A stretch of 64,000 bases of DNA from Candidatus Bipolaricaulota bacterium (GTDB lineage Bacteria > Bipolaricaulota > Bipolaricaulia > Bipolaricaulales > Bipolaricaulaceae): assembly GCA_022838705.1 (NCBI GenBank), contig JALHJZ010000001.1:354689-418688 (forward strand), read 5' to 3'. The position numbers and the translations under genes were made by a program. Positions 13,885 to 22,022 of the stretch are shown here, piece after piece (position 1 is the stretch's first letter; each line of letters starts with the position of its first letter). The notes under the pieces are model-generated. The model ran no database searches and was not told the origin of the DNA. It was given only the letters and a program-made list of their open reading frames with translations.

Positions 13885-15723
13885 ATGGCCCACGAAGACC
13901 TCGCGGCGAAGGCCCGGGACCTCCCCAAGTCCCCCGGGGTGTACCTGTTCCGCGGGGGGGACGGGACGATCCTCTACGTCGGGAAGGCCTCCTCGCTCCG
14001 CGACCGGGTCCGCTCCTACTTCCAGTCCCCTCGCACCCTCTCGCCCAAGGTGCGGCTCCTCGTGCGCGAGGCGCGCGACTTGGAGGTGATCGTGACCGGG
14101 ACGGAGGAGGACGCGCTCGTCCTCGAGGACGCCCTCGTCAAGAAGCACCGCCCCCGGTTCAACACCCGCCTCCGCGACGACAAGCGCTACCCGTACCTCA
14201 AGATCACCGCCGAGCCGTTCCCCCGAGTCCTCGTCGTGCGCCGACCCGCGGACGACGGCGCCCGCTACTTCGGCCCGTTCACGTCGAGCCGCTCTATGCG
14301 CCGCGTGGTCAAGCTCGCCCACAAGCTGTTTCCGATCCGCACCTGCAACCTGCCCGTCGGGGAGAAGCGGTACGAGCGGCCGTGCCTCCTCTACCACATC
14401 GGCCGCTGCTCCGGGCCGTGTGCGGGCTTGGTGAGCCCAGAGGAGTACCGGCGGGCGGTGGACGCGGCGGCGCTCCTGTTTGAGGGCCGGGTGGAGCAGG
14501 TGGTGGAGGACCTCGCCCTCCAGATGGTGCGGGCGGCCGGCGAGGAGAGGTTCGAGCACGCCGCGCGCCTTAGGGACACGGTGCACGCCCTGGAGCGGAT
14601 CCGGGAACGGCAGGCGGTGGCCCTCCCCGAACCGGTGGACCTCGATGCAGTGGCGGTGGCGGTGAACGGGGAGCGAGGCCACGGCGCGGTCCTCATCGTG
14701 CGGGCGGGGCGCGTCATCGGTCGGGAGGGGTTCCCCCTCGCCCTCCCTCCCGGCTCCACCCCCCAGGAGGCACTGGAGGAGTTCCTTGACCAGTATTACA
14801 CGCGTACGACAGCGATCCCGAGCGAGGTCCTCGTTCCAGTTCCGGTAGCGGAGTCGGGAGCCCTCTCTGCCTACCTCGCCGGCCGACGGGGAGGGCGGGT
14901 CCACATTGGCGTCCCCCGCTCCCCGGAACGGCGGGCGATCCTGGAGATGGCGGAGCGCAACGCGGCCCTGGCTTTGAAGCAGGCGGAGAAGGTCGCCGCC
15001 CCCCCGGCGGAGGAGGAGGCGGTGGACGAGCTGGCGGAGGTCCTTGGCCTCTCCACCCGCCCGTGGCGGATCGAGGCGTACGACATCTCAAACCTCCAGG
15101 GGCAGGAGGCGACCGGTTCGATGGTCGTGTTCGTGGGCGGCCGGCCGCGGCGGGACGCGTACCGCAAGTTCCGGGTGCGGATCTCGGGGAAGCCCGACGA
15201 CTACGCGATGATGGCCGAGGTCCTCCGCCGCCGGCTTCGCCATGGCCTCGCCGAGATCTCCGATCCGTCCGTGGCCCGCGGCCGGTTCTCCGACCTCCCC
15301 GACCTGATCCTTGTGGACGGAGGGAAGGGTCAGCTCGGGGTCGCGGAGCGGGCCCTGGCGGAGGTGGACCTGTCCGGGATCGAGGTCGCCGCGCTCGCCA
15401 AGCGGGAGGAGCTCATCTACGTGCCGGGTCGGGCGGATCCGATCCGGCTCCCCCGCGGCTCGCCTGCCCTCAAGCTCCTCCAGGGGATCCGCGATGAGGC
15501 GCACCGGTTCGCGATCGAGTACCACCGCACCCTGCGTGAAAAGCGGACGCTGGGAAGCCTCCTCGACACCGTTCCTGGGATCGGCCCGCGGCGCAAGGCC
15601 CTGCTCCTGGCGCGGTTCGGGTCCGTGGACGGACTGCGCCGGGCGACTCTCGAGGAGCTCCTCTCCGTGCCTGGCCTCCCCCGCTCCACGGCGGAGCTCC
15701 TCTACAAGGCCCTCCACGTCTAG
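13885..15723 (+). CDS. uvrC: Excinuclease ABC subunit UvrC
   Basis: 612 aa, normal UvrC length. It makes the dual incisions in nucleotide excision repair. The ATG at 13885, preceded by GAGGG, gives the usual N-terminus; an ATG at 13873 in frame is an alternative. The GIY-YIG domain is at about 15-90 (SPGVYLF, ILYVGKASSLRDRV). A four-Cys cluster (RTCNLP, RPCLLY, GRCSGPC, about 150-180) matches the [4Fe-4S] site known in UvrC. The UVR motif lies at about 200-240. The RNase H-like nuclease half has YDISNLQG near 390 and LILVDGGKGQLG near 475. The C-terminal double helix-hairpin-helix is GIGPRRKALL and VPGLPRSTAELL. No uvrA or uvrB is in the window. Confidence 0.95.
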   Translation: MAHEDLAAKARDLPKSPGVYLFRGGDGTILYVGKASSLRDRVRSYFQSPRTLSPKVRLLVREARDLEVIVTGTEEDALVLEDALVKKHRPRFNTRLRDDKRYPYLKITAEPFPRVLVVRRPADDGARYFGPFTSSRSMRRVVKLAHKLFPIRTCNLPVGEKRYERPCLLYHIGRCSGPCAGLVSPEEYRRAVDAAALLFEGRVEQVVEDLALQMVRAAGEERFEHAARLRDTVHALERIRERQAVALPEPVDLDAVAVAVNGERGHGAVLIVRAGRVIGREGFPLALPPGSTPQEALEEFLDQYYTRTTAIPSEVLVPVPVAESGALSAYLAGRRGGRVHIGVPRSPERRAILEMAERNAALALKQAEKVAAPPAEEEAVDELAEVLGLSTRPWRIEAYDISNLQGQEATGSMVVFVGGRPRRDAYRKFRVRISGKPDDYAMMAEVLRRRLRHGLAEISDPSVARGRFSDLPDLILVDGGKGQLGVAERALAEVDLSGIEVAALAKREELIYVPGRADPIRLPRGSPALKLLQGIRDEAHRFAIEYHRTLREKRTLGSLLDTVPGIGPRRKALLLARFGSVDGLRRATLEELLSVPGLPRSTAELLYKALHV

Positions 15724-15727
15724 CCGG

Positions 15728-15733
15728 TATAAT
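15728..15733 (+). promoter_or_regulatory. -10 box upstream of the M42 peptidase gene
   Basis: Consensus TATAAT within GGTATAAT, 5 bases after the uvrC stop and 27 bases before the GTG start, leaving room for the AAAGGAG site. No clear -35 box is seen. Confidence 0.55.
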
Positions 15734-15759
15734 CCTGCACCGGATCGAAAGGAGCGCGC

Positions 15760-16803
15760 GTGAACCTGGAACAGAAGCTGCAGAAGTTGTCCGATGCGTT
15801 CGGGGTAGCGGGGTTCGAGGACGAGGCGCGGGAGGTCCTCGCGGGGATGGTCTCCCCGTACGTGGAGAGCTGCGAGACGGACACCCTCGGGAACCTCACC
15901 TGCTCGCGGGGGAGCGGGGACGCGGTGATGCTCGATGCGCACATGGACGAGGTGGGGTTCATGGTGCGCTGGATCGAGAAGGATGGGTTCCTGCGCCTCA
16001 CCCCCCTCGGCGGGTGGGATGACCGGATCCTCATGGCCCACCGCCTCACGATCCGCACCCGCACGGGCCAGAACGTGCACGGGGTCATCGGGAGCACCCC
16101 GCCCCACATCCAGTCGGACGGGGACCGGGACAAGGTCGTTCCGCTCGAGGACCTGTTCGTGGACATTGGGGCCCGCAGCCGGGATGAGGCGGAGACGTTC
16201 GGCGTGCACATCGGCGACCCGGCGACGATCCACTACCCGTTCCTCCGGCTTCAGGAGGGGTACGTGACGGGGAAGGCGTTCGATGACCGGGCGGGGTGCC
16301 TCGTGGCCGCTGAGGCCGTGCGCATCCTGGCGAAGGAGAAACTCCCCTACAAGCTCGTCGTCAATTTCGCCGTCCACGAGGAGGGGGGGCTGCGGGGGGC
16401 GAAGGCCGCCGCGTACCGGATCGCTCCCAAGCTCGCCCTCGCCCTGGAGGGGACGATCGGGGCGGACATGCCCGGGGTTCCGGAGGCGAAACAGCCGGTG
16501 CGGCTCGGGCACGGACCGGCGATCACCCTTGCCGACCGCTCGATCACGGTCAAGCCCAAGCTCGCCCGGTTCCTGGAGAAGATCGCCGACGAGAGCGGGA
16601 TCGCCTACCAGTACAAGCTCCCCGCCTACGGATCCACGGACGCAGGGGCGATCCACCTCGAGCGGGGAGGGATCCTCACCGGGGTGGTGTCCGTGCCGTG
16701 CCGGTACATCCACTCCCCGGTCTCGACCCTGTACCTCGCGGACCTCGAGGCGACCCTCAACCTCGTGGTGGCGTTCTTGAGGCGGGCCGGGGAGCTGCTG
16801 TGA
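15760..16803 (+). CDS. M42 family metallopeptidase (glutamyl aminopeptidase/TET-like)
   Basis: 347 aa. The family consists of dinuclear-metal aminopeptidases that form large tetrahedral or ring complexes in the cytoplasm and degrade peptides. GTG at 15760 follows AAAGGAG. The metal and catalytic residues are visible: MLDAHMDEVGFMV near residue 65, GKAFDDRAGC near 180, VHEEGGLRGA near 215 with the catalytic Glu pair, STDAGAIH near 300, and RYIHSPVS near 320. The ligand set is complete, so it should be active. It is monocistronic, and a strong two-way terminator hairpin separates it from the convergent trpB2 gene. Confidence 0.92.
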   Translation: MNLEQKLQKLSDAFGVAGFEDEAREVLAGMVSPYVESCETDTLGNLTCSRGSGDAVMLDAHMDEVGFMVRWIEKDGFLRLTPLGGWDDRILMAHRLTIRTRTGQNVHGVIGSTPPHIQSDGDRDKVVPLEDLFVDIGARSRDEAETFGVHIGDPATIHYPFLRLQEGYVTGKAFDDRAGCLVAAEAVRILAKEKLPYKLVVNFAVHEEGGLRGAKAAAYRIAPKLALALEGTIGADMPGVPEAKQPVRLGHGPAITLADRSITVKPKLARFLEKIADESGIAYQYKLPAYGSTDAGAIHLERGGILTGVVSVPCRYIHSPVSTLYLADLEATLNLVVAFLRRAGELL

Positions 16804-16822
16804 GCGCTCGCTAGGCAAGATG

Positions 16823-16848
16823 CCCGGGCGGGCAGGAGCCCGCCCGGG
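16823..16848. terminator. Bidirectional terminator between the M42 peptidase gene and trpB2
   Basis: An 11-bp perfect stem, CCCGGGCGGGC and GCCCGCCCGGG, with an AGGA loop sits between the convergent stops. T-runs are weak on both sides. Confidence 0.8.
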
Positions 16849-16860
16849 TGCACTAGTTCC

Positions 16861-18165
16861 TCATGCTGCTGTACGCGGTCCTCCGAGAACTCCTTCGTAC
16901 GCCGCCATGTCGAAGTGCCCGTGGCCGGAGAACCCGATCAAGATGACCTTCTCCTCATCCGTCTCCGCACAGCGGCGGGCGAGCTCGACCGCGGCGTGGA
17001 CGGCGTGGGCCGTCTCCGGGGCGGGGATGATCCCCTCCGCTTGCGCGAACAGAACCGCGCTCTCGAACACCTCCTTCTGCGCGTAGGCCATCGGCTCGAT
17101 CACCCCGTCCGCCACGAGCCGGCTCACGATCGGGGCCATCCCGTGGTAGCGCAACCCTCCAGCGTGGATCGCCGGAGGGACGAAGTCCGCTCCCAGGGTG
17201 TACATCTTGAGGAGGGGCGTCAGCCGCGCCGTGTCCCCGAAGTCGTAGCGGAACTCGCCCTGGGTGAGGGTGGGACACACCACCGGCTCCACGGCCACGA
17301 ATCGGGGCCGCGACCTCCGTCCCGCCTTCGCCTCCCCGAAGAAGGGGAGCGCGAGGCCGGCGAAGTTCGATCCCCCTCCCACGCAGCCCACCACGACGTC
17401 CGGCCACTCCCCGGCGAGATCCAGCTGCTGGACCGCCTCCAGGCCGATCACCGTCTGGTGGAGGAGGACGTGGTTGAGGACGCTCCCCAGGGAGTACTTC
17501 GTCCTCTCCCCGTGCAGTGCCTCCTCGATCGCCTCCGAGATCGCGATCCCGAGCGACCCCGGCGAATCCGGGTGCGTAGCGAGGATCGCCTGCCCAGCCT
17601 GGGTGCGGTTCGACGGGGAAGGGAGGATCTTCGCCCCGAACAGGCGGATCATCGCCCGCCGGTACGGCTTCTGGTCGTAGGAGATGCGGACCATGAACAC
17701 TGTGCAGTCCAGGCCAAAGTTGGCGCACGCAAACGCGAGCGCGCTCCCCCACTGCCCGGCCCCGGTCTCGGTGGTGAGCCTCTTCGTGCCCTCCACCGCG
17801 TTGTAGTACGCCTGGGCGACCGCGGTGTTCGCCTTGTGGGACCCGGTGGGGCTTCCGCCTTCGTACTTGAAGTAGATCCGCGCTGGGGTCCCGAGCGCCC
17901 GTTCCAACTTCACCGCACGCTGGAGCGGGGTCGGCCGCCAGCGGCGGTACACCTCCTGCACCGGGGCGGGGATGTCCACGAACCGGTCGCTACACATCTC
18001 TTGTTCGATGCACGTGCGCGGGAACAAGGCCGCCAGCGCTTCGGGGGACAGCGGCTCGTTCGTCCGCGGATCGAGCGGGGGATCCAGCGGACGATCCAGG
18101 TCGGCAACCACGTTGTACCAACGGGTGGGCAACTCCTCCTCGTGGAGTAAGAACCTCGTTTTCAT
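16861..18165 (-). CDS. trpB2: Tryptophan synthase beta chain-like protein, TrpB2 type
   Basis: 434 aa. PLP-dependent enzyme that condenses indole and serine to tryptophan; the TrpB2 group acts without a stable TrpA partner. The long N-terminal arm (residues 1-70, [18 protein letters not shown]), the [15 protein letters not shown] stretch and [12 protein letters not shown] are TrpB2 hallmarks. The PLP lysine lies in [14 protein letters not shown] near residue 115, and the phosphate-binding loop is [11 protein letters not shown] near 245. The ATG at 18165 has a near-perfect AAGGAGGTTT site. No other trp gene is nearby. A promoter, a short Trp-containing leader frame and a hairpin lie in the 190 bases upstream, suggesting attenuation control. 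Confidence 0.93.
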   Translation of the reverse strand: MKTRFLLHEEELPTRWYNVVADLDRPLDPPLDPRTNEPLSPEALAALFPRTCIEQEMCSDRFVDIPAPVQEVYRRWRPTPLQRAVKLERALGTPARIYFKYEGGSPTGSHKANTAVAQAYYNAVEGTKRLTTETGAGQWGSALAFACANFGLDCTVFMVRISYDQKPYRRAMIRLFGAKILPSPSNRTQAGQAILATHPDSPGSLGIAISEAIEEALHGERTKYSLGSVLNHVLLHQTVIGLEAVQQLDLAGEWPDVVVGCVGGGSNFAGLALPFFGEAKAGRRSRPRFVAVEPVVCPTLTQGEFRYDFGDTARLTPLLKMYTLGADFVPPAIHAGGLRYHGMAPIVSRLVADGVIEPMAYAQKEVFESAVLFAQAEGIIPAPETAHAVHAAVELARRCAETDEEKVILIGFSGHGHFDMAAYEGVLGGPRTAA

Positions 18166-18284
18166 GGGTGAAACCTCCTTTCGAACTGGTCTAGATCCGT
18201 AGCCTGAACTCTGACTCAGCTCGAAGGGCACCACCACGATTCCACGGGGGGAATGCAGAGAGAGGAGGGAGAGAACCGCAAAGA

Positions 18285-18302
18285 GCTAGCTAGGAAGCTA
18301 GC
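18285..18302 (-). promoter_or_regulatory. Hairpin overlapping the end of the trpB2 leader frame
   Basis: GCTAGC, a 6-base loop TTCCTA, then GCTAGC on the minus strand. The first arm overlaps the stop codon of the short leader frame (18300-18298), so a ribosome on the leader would block it. It is short for a terminator and lacks a T-run. Confidence 0.35.
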
Positions 18303-18330
18303 CGAGCCAAACATACCTCCGGTACACCAT
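18298..18330 (-). CDS. Putative 10-residue leader peptide upstream of trpB2
   Basis: ATG at 18330 follows a strong AAGGAGGAG site at 18343-18335 with 5-base spacing and encodes MVYRRYVWLG then TAG. Two Tyr and one Trp in ten codons, plus a hairpin over the stop, fit an attenuation leader for an aromatic amino-acid gene. The frame is too short to support by codon statistics, and the single Trp is fewer than in classic trp leaders. Confidence 0.4.
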   Translation of the reverse strand: MVYRRYVWLG

Positions 18331-18356
18331 GAGTCTCCTCCTTTGGAGCAGGGCCA

Positions 18357-18385
18357 AACCTACCCGCTGGGGAGGGCGCCGTCAA
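18357..18385 (-). promoter_or_regulatory. Promoter of the trpB2 leader transcript
   Basis: On the minus strand: TTGACG (18385-18380), a 17-base spacer, TAGGTT (18362-18357). The transcript would start about 20 bases before the leader ATG, giving a 5' leader of roughly 185 bases. Confidence 0.65.
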
Positions 18386-18436
18386 CCCCGTCGCCGGACG
18401 AGAGGGCGCTAGCGGGCAAGGGACGCCCCTCCGCGA

Positions 18437-18874
18437 TCAGCGGATGACGAGCCACGTGCCCACGCCGAGGATGGCCAGCCCGAGGATCCGCGGCAGGTCG
18501 AATGACCGCTGCACCGCGCCGAGGAGGCCGAAGTGGTCGAGGATCGCCCCGACCACGAGCTGGGCCACGACGGCCAGGGTGAGGGTGGAGGCAAGCCCGA
18601 TCCGGGGGACGGTGTAGCTGATCGAGCCCACGATCACCACCCCCAAGAACCCCGCGGTGAGCGTGTACCAGGGGGCGGTGTTCCACGCGGCGAGGTTCCC
18701 CCCGCGGAGGAAGGCGATGATCACCGCCGCGAGGAGCATCCCCCCTGCGTGGACGATGAAGATGCTCTCCGCCACGCCCACCTTGGACCCGATGACCCCC
18801 GAGAACAGGGACTGCAGAGAGATCGCCACGCCACCGATCATCGCGATGAGCACTGCCGGACTGAACAAGGCCAT
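18437..18874 (-). CDS. DMT superfamily transporter, DUF606/YdcZ-like
   Basis: 145 aa. Five hydrophobic helices fill the protein: SPAVLIAMIGGVAISLQSLF, then segments around 33-55, 65-90, 90-115 and 125-143. The repeated GxxxG-like small-residue faces and the length match the DUF606 five-helix family of half-sized drug/metabolite transporters. The substrate is unknown. The ATG at 18874 has AAAGGAGG directly upstream; the longer upstream frame is poor in protein character and is rejected. It stands alone, divergent from the DUF502 gene. Confidence 0.82.
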   Translation of the reverse strand: MALFSPAVLIAMIGGVAISLQSLFSGVIGSKVGVAESIFIVHAGGMLLAAVIIAFLRGGNLAAWNTAPWYTLTAGFLGVVIVGSISYTVPRIGLASTLTLAVVAQLVVGAILDHFGLLGAVQRSFDLPRILGLAILGVGTWLVIR

Positions 18875-18954
18875 TTCCTCCTTTCTGGGTGCCCGCCTGG
18901 GCGCCGCCTGTAGCGTACCCGGAATCCCGCTCCGTGGCCCAAGCAAGGAGCCTT

Positions 18955-18983
18955 TTGCAGGCGTGGCGCCTTTGACGTACAAG
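18955..18983 (+). promoter_or_regulatory. Leaderless-type promoter of the DUF502 gene
   Basis: TTGCAG at 18955-18960, 17-base spacer, TACAAG at 18978-18983. The ATG at 18991 follows after 7 bases. The sequence TACAAGTGAG recurs in the same position before the Crp/Fnr gene. Confidence 0.65.
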
Positions 18984-18990
18984 TGAGCCG

Positions 18991-19662
18991 ATGCGTCGGC
19001 TGTTACGGTGGGCCAGGGTAACATTTATCTCGGGGCTCCTCACGCTCCTTCCCCTCGGGCTGACCGCGTACGTCCTGTGGCTCCTCTACCGGCTGGCGTA
19101 CGCTCTGTTTGGCCCTCACACGGCCTTCGCGGGGCTCATGCGGCGCCTCATCGGGCGGTACATCCCGGGGACCGAGGTGGTCATCACCCTGCTCGTGGTG
19201 GTCCTCGTGGGGGCCGTGGCCCGCCATTGGGTGGGGCGAGGCCTCCTTTGGGCCGTGGAACGGGTGATGCTGGCCGTGCCCGGCGTGCGCAACTTGTACA
19301 GGGGAGCTCGCCAACTGGCCCGCGTCGTGCTCCGTCAGGAGCACACCATCCTCCAGGGGCGGCGGATGGTGGTCGTGGAGTTCCCTCAGCCTGGCTCCTA
19401 CGTCCTCGGCTACGTCACGAACGAGGATGCCACCATGGTGAGCGACCTCTTGACGCCCGATGTGGTGTCGGTGTACATCCCCACCGCGCCCAACCCCCTG
19501 TCGGGGTGGGTCCTGTTCGTCCCCCGTAGCAAGCTCGCCCCTGCCTCTCTGACCGCGGAAGAGGCCCTGAGCGTCATCCTCTCTGTCGGCCTCGTCATCC
19601 GCCAGCCTAGCTCGGACGGGGCCCCTCCCGATGCGGACCCGGCCCGGGGGCGGAGCGAGTAG
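18991..19662 (+). CDS. DUF502 family membrane protein
   Basis: 223 aa. Two N-terminal membrane helices (FISGLLTLLPLGLTAYVLWL and a second around 60-80, EVVITLLVVVLVGAV) are followed by a soluble domain with the family's conserved VPGVRNLYRGARQL near residue 98, PGSYVLGYVT near 135 and VVSVYIPTAPNPLSGWVLFV near 158. DUF502 proteins are widespread inner-membrane proteins without an established biochemical role. The start is placed by the promoter -10 box 7 bases upstream. A Pro/Ala/Gly-rich tail ends the protein. The next gene, a Crp/Fnr regulator, has its own promoter. Confidence 0.88.
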   Translation: MRRLLRWARVTFISGLLTLLPLGLTAYVLWLLYRLAYALFGPHTAFAGLMRRLIGRYIPGTEVVITLLVVVLVGAVARHWVGRGLLWAVERVMLAVPGVRNLYRGARQLARVVLRQEHTILQGRRMVVVEFPQPGSYVLGYVTNEDATMVSDLLTPDVVSVYIPTAPNPLSGWVLFVPRSKLAPASLTAEEALSVILSVGLVIRQPSSDGAPPDADPARGRSE

Positions 19663-19700
19663 GGGGACCAGGCGGACTGGATTCTCGCTGGGGGTTGCGG

Positions 19701-19706
19701 TACAAG
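19701..19706 (+). promoter_or_regulatory. -10 box of the Crp/Fnr gene, leaderless type
   Basis: TACAAG followed by TGAGGACG and the ATG at 19715. It is nearly the same as the element before the DUF502 gene. A weak TGGATT lies 17 bases upstream. Confidence 0.55.
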
Positions 19707-19714
19707 TGAGGACG

Positions 19715-20467
19715 ATGCGGGAGGTCAAGGTTCAGTCTCCGCGGGCAACGGAGCTCTGTCAGGCTTGTCCCCACGCCTGTGCCACCATCTTCGCCGACCT
19801 GTCAGAGCCCGCTCGGCAGGAACTCATCTCCCTCCTGCGGCCGCTGGAGTTCGAGTCGGGGGGGATGATCTTCCGCGAGGGGATGCTTTCGTTCGGGCTG
19901 TACATCCTGTGTCGGGGCAAGGTCAAGCTCGCCAAGCACACCCGGGGCGGCCACTCCCAGATCCTGAAGCTCCTCGGGCCGGGGGAGATCCTCGGGGAGA
20001 AGACGCTGTTCGACCAGGAGACCTACACCTGCTACGCCAAGGCCCTCGAACCATCGCGCCTCATGTTCATCCCCCGCGAGGAGTTCCTGCCCTTCCTCCG
20101 CCGTCACCCGAGCGTGGCCCTGCACCTGATCGAGAGGCTGTCCCACGAGAATAAGGTGTTCGGCGACCGGCTCGTTGAGATCACGTCCCGCTCTGCGCGG
20201 GAGCGGGTCGCGCGGGCCCTCGTCGAGCTCGCCGCGGCGTTCGGCGAGGAGACCACGGGGGGATGGGACATCGGGGTCGAGCTGCCGCGGGCGGAGCTGG
20301 CGGAGATGGCGGGCGTGTCCACCGAGACAGCGATCCGTGTCCTGTCCGAGTTTAAGGAGCGGGGGTTCGTGGCCCTTCCCGGCCGGCGCGTCCTCATCGT
20401 GAACCGGGATGAGATGAGGTCACTGGCCCAGCCGTTCCGGACCTTCGTCCGCGAGAACCCCGCCTAG
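19715..20467 (+). CDS. Crp/Fnr family transcriptional regulator
   Basis: 250 aa. The ATG at 19715 is chosen for the -10 box 8 bases upstream; the longer frame's first 28 residues look non-coding. An N-terminal cysteine cluster ELCQACPHACATIF (Cys15, Cys18, Cys22) precedes the cyclic-nucleotide-binding fold at about 30-145 (GGMIFREGMLSFGLYILCRG, LLGPGEILGEKTLF). The helix-turn-helix is at about 190-220 (RAELAEMAGVSTETAIRVLS). The Cys cluster, with Cys96 and Cys112-type residues further in, may hold a redox-sensing Fe-S cluster as in FNR, although the spacing CX2CX3C differs. The next gene is a hydrogenase-type maturation protease, 11 bases downstream, probably co-transcribed. Confidence 0.88.
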   Translation: MREVKVQSPRATELCQACPHACATIFADLSEPARQELISLLRPLEFESGGMIFREGMLSFGLYILCRGKVKLAKHTRGGHSQILKLLGPGEILGEKTLFDQETYTCYAKALEPSRLMFIPREEFLPFLRRHPSVALHLIERLSHENKVFGDRLVEITSRSARERVARALVELAAAFGEETTGGWDIGVELPRAELAEMAGVSTETAIRVLSEFKERGFVALPGRRVLIVNRDEMRSLAQPFRTFVRENPA

Positions 20468-20478
20468 TTGGGGGCGCC

Positions 20479-20931
20479 ATGCGGCGTGCGATCCTCGGCG
20501 TCGGGAACCAGCTGCGGCGCGACGATGGCGTCGGGGTGGAGGTGGCCGCGGGGATGGGGGGGACGGATTGGGAGGTCCTCGTCGCCGGGCTGAGTGTGGA
20601 GAATACGCTCGGGATCGTGCGCCGGCTCGCCCCCGACCTCCTCGTGGTGGTGGACGCGGCGGAGATGGGCCTTCCCCCCGGCTCGGTCCGCCGGCTGCCG
20701 CTGGCGGCTGGGGAGCAGATGCTCGGCTCCACCCACGGCCTTCCGCTGCCGTTCCTCCTCTCCACGGTGCGGGGATGGGTGGGGGAGATCGTCCTCATTG
20801 GGATCCAGCCCGCCGACCGCTCCCTCGGCGAGGGGCTCACTCCCGCCGCCGGCGCTGCGGCCTCCGAGGTGGTGGCCTGCCTCCGAAGCGGCGACCTGGA
20901 AAGGATCCCGCCCCTTCCCTCTCCTGGCTGA
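20479..20931 (+). CDS. Hydrogenase maturation protease family protein (HycI/HyaD-like)
   Basis: 150 aa. These endopeptidases remove the C-terminal tail of the NiFe-hydrogenase large subunit after nickel insertion. The N-terminal ILGVGNQLRRDDGVGVEV carries the GxGNxxxxDDGxG motif with the first metal ligand. LLVVVDAAEMGLPPGSVRRL has the second acidic ligand, STHGLPLPFLL the His ligand, and VLIGIQPADRSLGEGL the closing motif. All ligands are present. No hydrogenase subunit or hyp gene is in the window, so its partner must be elsewhere. It lies 11 bases after a Crp/Fnr gene, consistent with redox-controlled expression. Confidence 0.88.
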   Translation: MRRAILGVGNQLRRDDGVGVEVAAGMGGTDWEVLVAGLSVENTLGIVRRLAPDLLVVVDAAEMGLPPGSVRRLPLAAGEQMLGSTHGLPLPFLLSTVRGWVGEIVLIGIQPADRSLGEGLTPAAGAAASEVVACLRSGDLERIPPLPSPG

Positions 20932-21051
20932 CCTCCGCGAGGCCTGCCTCCTCTTGAAGCCGAGGAGTGCGGTTGCGGTGCCCGGCAGGCGGCCTCCCTG
21001 CGGAGGACCTCCGGCCTTGCCCCGCGGCAGGGCAGGGGGAAGGATCGGACA

Positions 21052-21996
21052 GTGACCAGTCCGCGGGTGGCGGTGCTGTGCGGCGGGGACTCGGCGGAGC
21101 GGGAGATCTCCCTCCTCTCCGGTCGGGGGGTATACGCTGCCCTCGTGCGCCAGGGGTGGGACGCCGCGCTCGTGGAGATCGGGACCTACGATGGCCTCCC
21201 CCAACGGTTGACCCCGTTCGCGGCCGTGTTCAACATCCTCCATGGGGGAGCGGGCGAGGACGGGACCGTGCAGCTCCTCCTCGACCTCATGGGGAAACCG
21301 TACGTGGGGTCGGGGCCGCTGGCCGCGGCGCTCGCGATGGATAAGAGCGAGTCCCGCAAGGCGTTCCAGGGGAAGGGCCTCCCTGTCCCAGCGTGGGTCC
21401 TCTGCACCGGCGGGGATCCCCTCGCCCGAGCGGCGGAGCTCGGGTACCCGCTCGTCCTCAAGCCGCGGCGGGAGGGGTCGAGCGTGGGGGTGCGCCTCGT
21501 CCGGGACCGAGCGGAGCTCGAACAGGCGGCGAGTGCGCTCCTGTCCAGGTACGGGGAGTTCCTCGCCGAGCGGTTCATCCCCGGGCGGGAGGTCACCGCC
21601 TCGATCCTCGACCGGGACGGGGAGGCGGTGGCGTTGCCCCTCGTCGAGATCAGGCCGCGGGAGGGCGACCTGTTCGATTGGACGGCGAAGTACACGCCGG
21701 GGGGGTGCGCGGTCTCCTGCCCGGCCGAGCTCCCCCCCGACCTCACCTCCCACATCCAGGACATCGCCCGCCAGGCCCACCTCGTCCTCGGCTGTCGCGA
21801 CCTGTCGCGGGCCGACTTCCGCGTCGCGTGCGACGGGACGCCGTACCTCCTCGAGGTGAACGCCCTTCCTGGCCTCACCGAGATGTCCCTCTTCCCCCGT
21901 GCCGCCCAGGCGGCCGGCCTATCCTACGACGACCTCGTGGTCCACCTCCTGAACCGGGCCCTCGCCCGGTTGCCTGCCCCCACCCCGCTCGGATAG
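21052..21996 (+). CDS. ddl: D-alanine--D-alanine ligase
   Basis: 314 aa, normal Ddl length. An ATP-grasp enzyme that makes D-Ala-D-Ala for peptidoglycan. The N-terminal VAVLCGGDSAEREISLLSG is the D-alanine site motif with the Glu-Ser pair. ILHGGAGEDGTVQ is near residue 65, KPRREGSSVGVRLV near 140 binds ATP, EVTASILDRDG near 185, and the C-terminal LLEVNALPGLTEMSLFP has the Mg ligands and substrate contacts. HGGAGE replaces the common HGxxGE. GTG at 21052 is the start, with GGGGGAAGGA upstream. The 120-base gap before it holds only GC-rich inverted stretches. Confidence 0.93.
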   Translation: MTSPRVAVLCGGDSAEREISLLSGRGVYAALVRQGWDAALVEIGTYDGLPQRLTPFAAVFNILHGGAGEDGTVQLLLDLMGKPYVGSGPLAAALAMDKSESRKAFQGKGLPVPAWVLCTGGDPLARAAELGYPLVLKPRREGSSVGVRLVRDRAELEQAASALLSRYGEFLAERFIPGREVTASILDRDGEAVALPLVEIRPREGDLFDWTAKYTPGGCAVSCPAELPPDLTSHIQDIARQAHLVLGCRDLSRADFRVACDGTPYLLEVNALPGLTEMSLFPRAAQAAGLSYDDLVVHLLNRALARLPAPTPLG

Positions 21997-22022
21997 AGTA
22001 GCTCGGCGAGGAGGTGACGGGT

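Noticed and set aside
18166..18360. T-box riboswitch upstream of trpB2
   Set aside because: The minus strand has GGTGGTGCC but not the conserved AGGGTGGNACCGCG antiterminator block, and no following terminator with a T-run.
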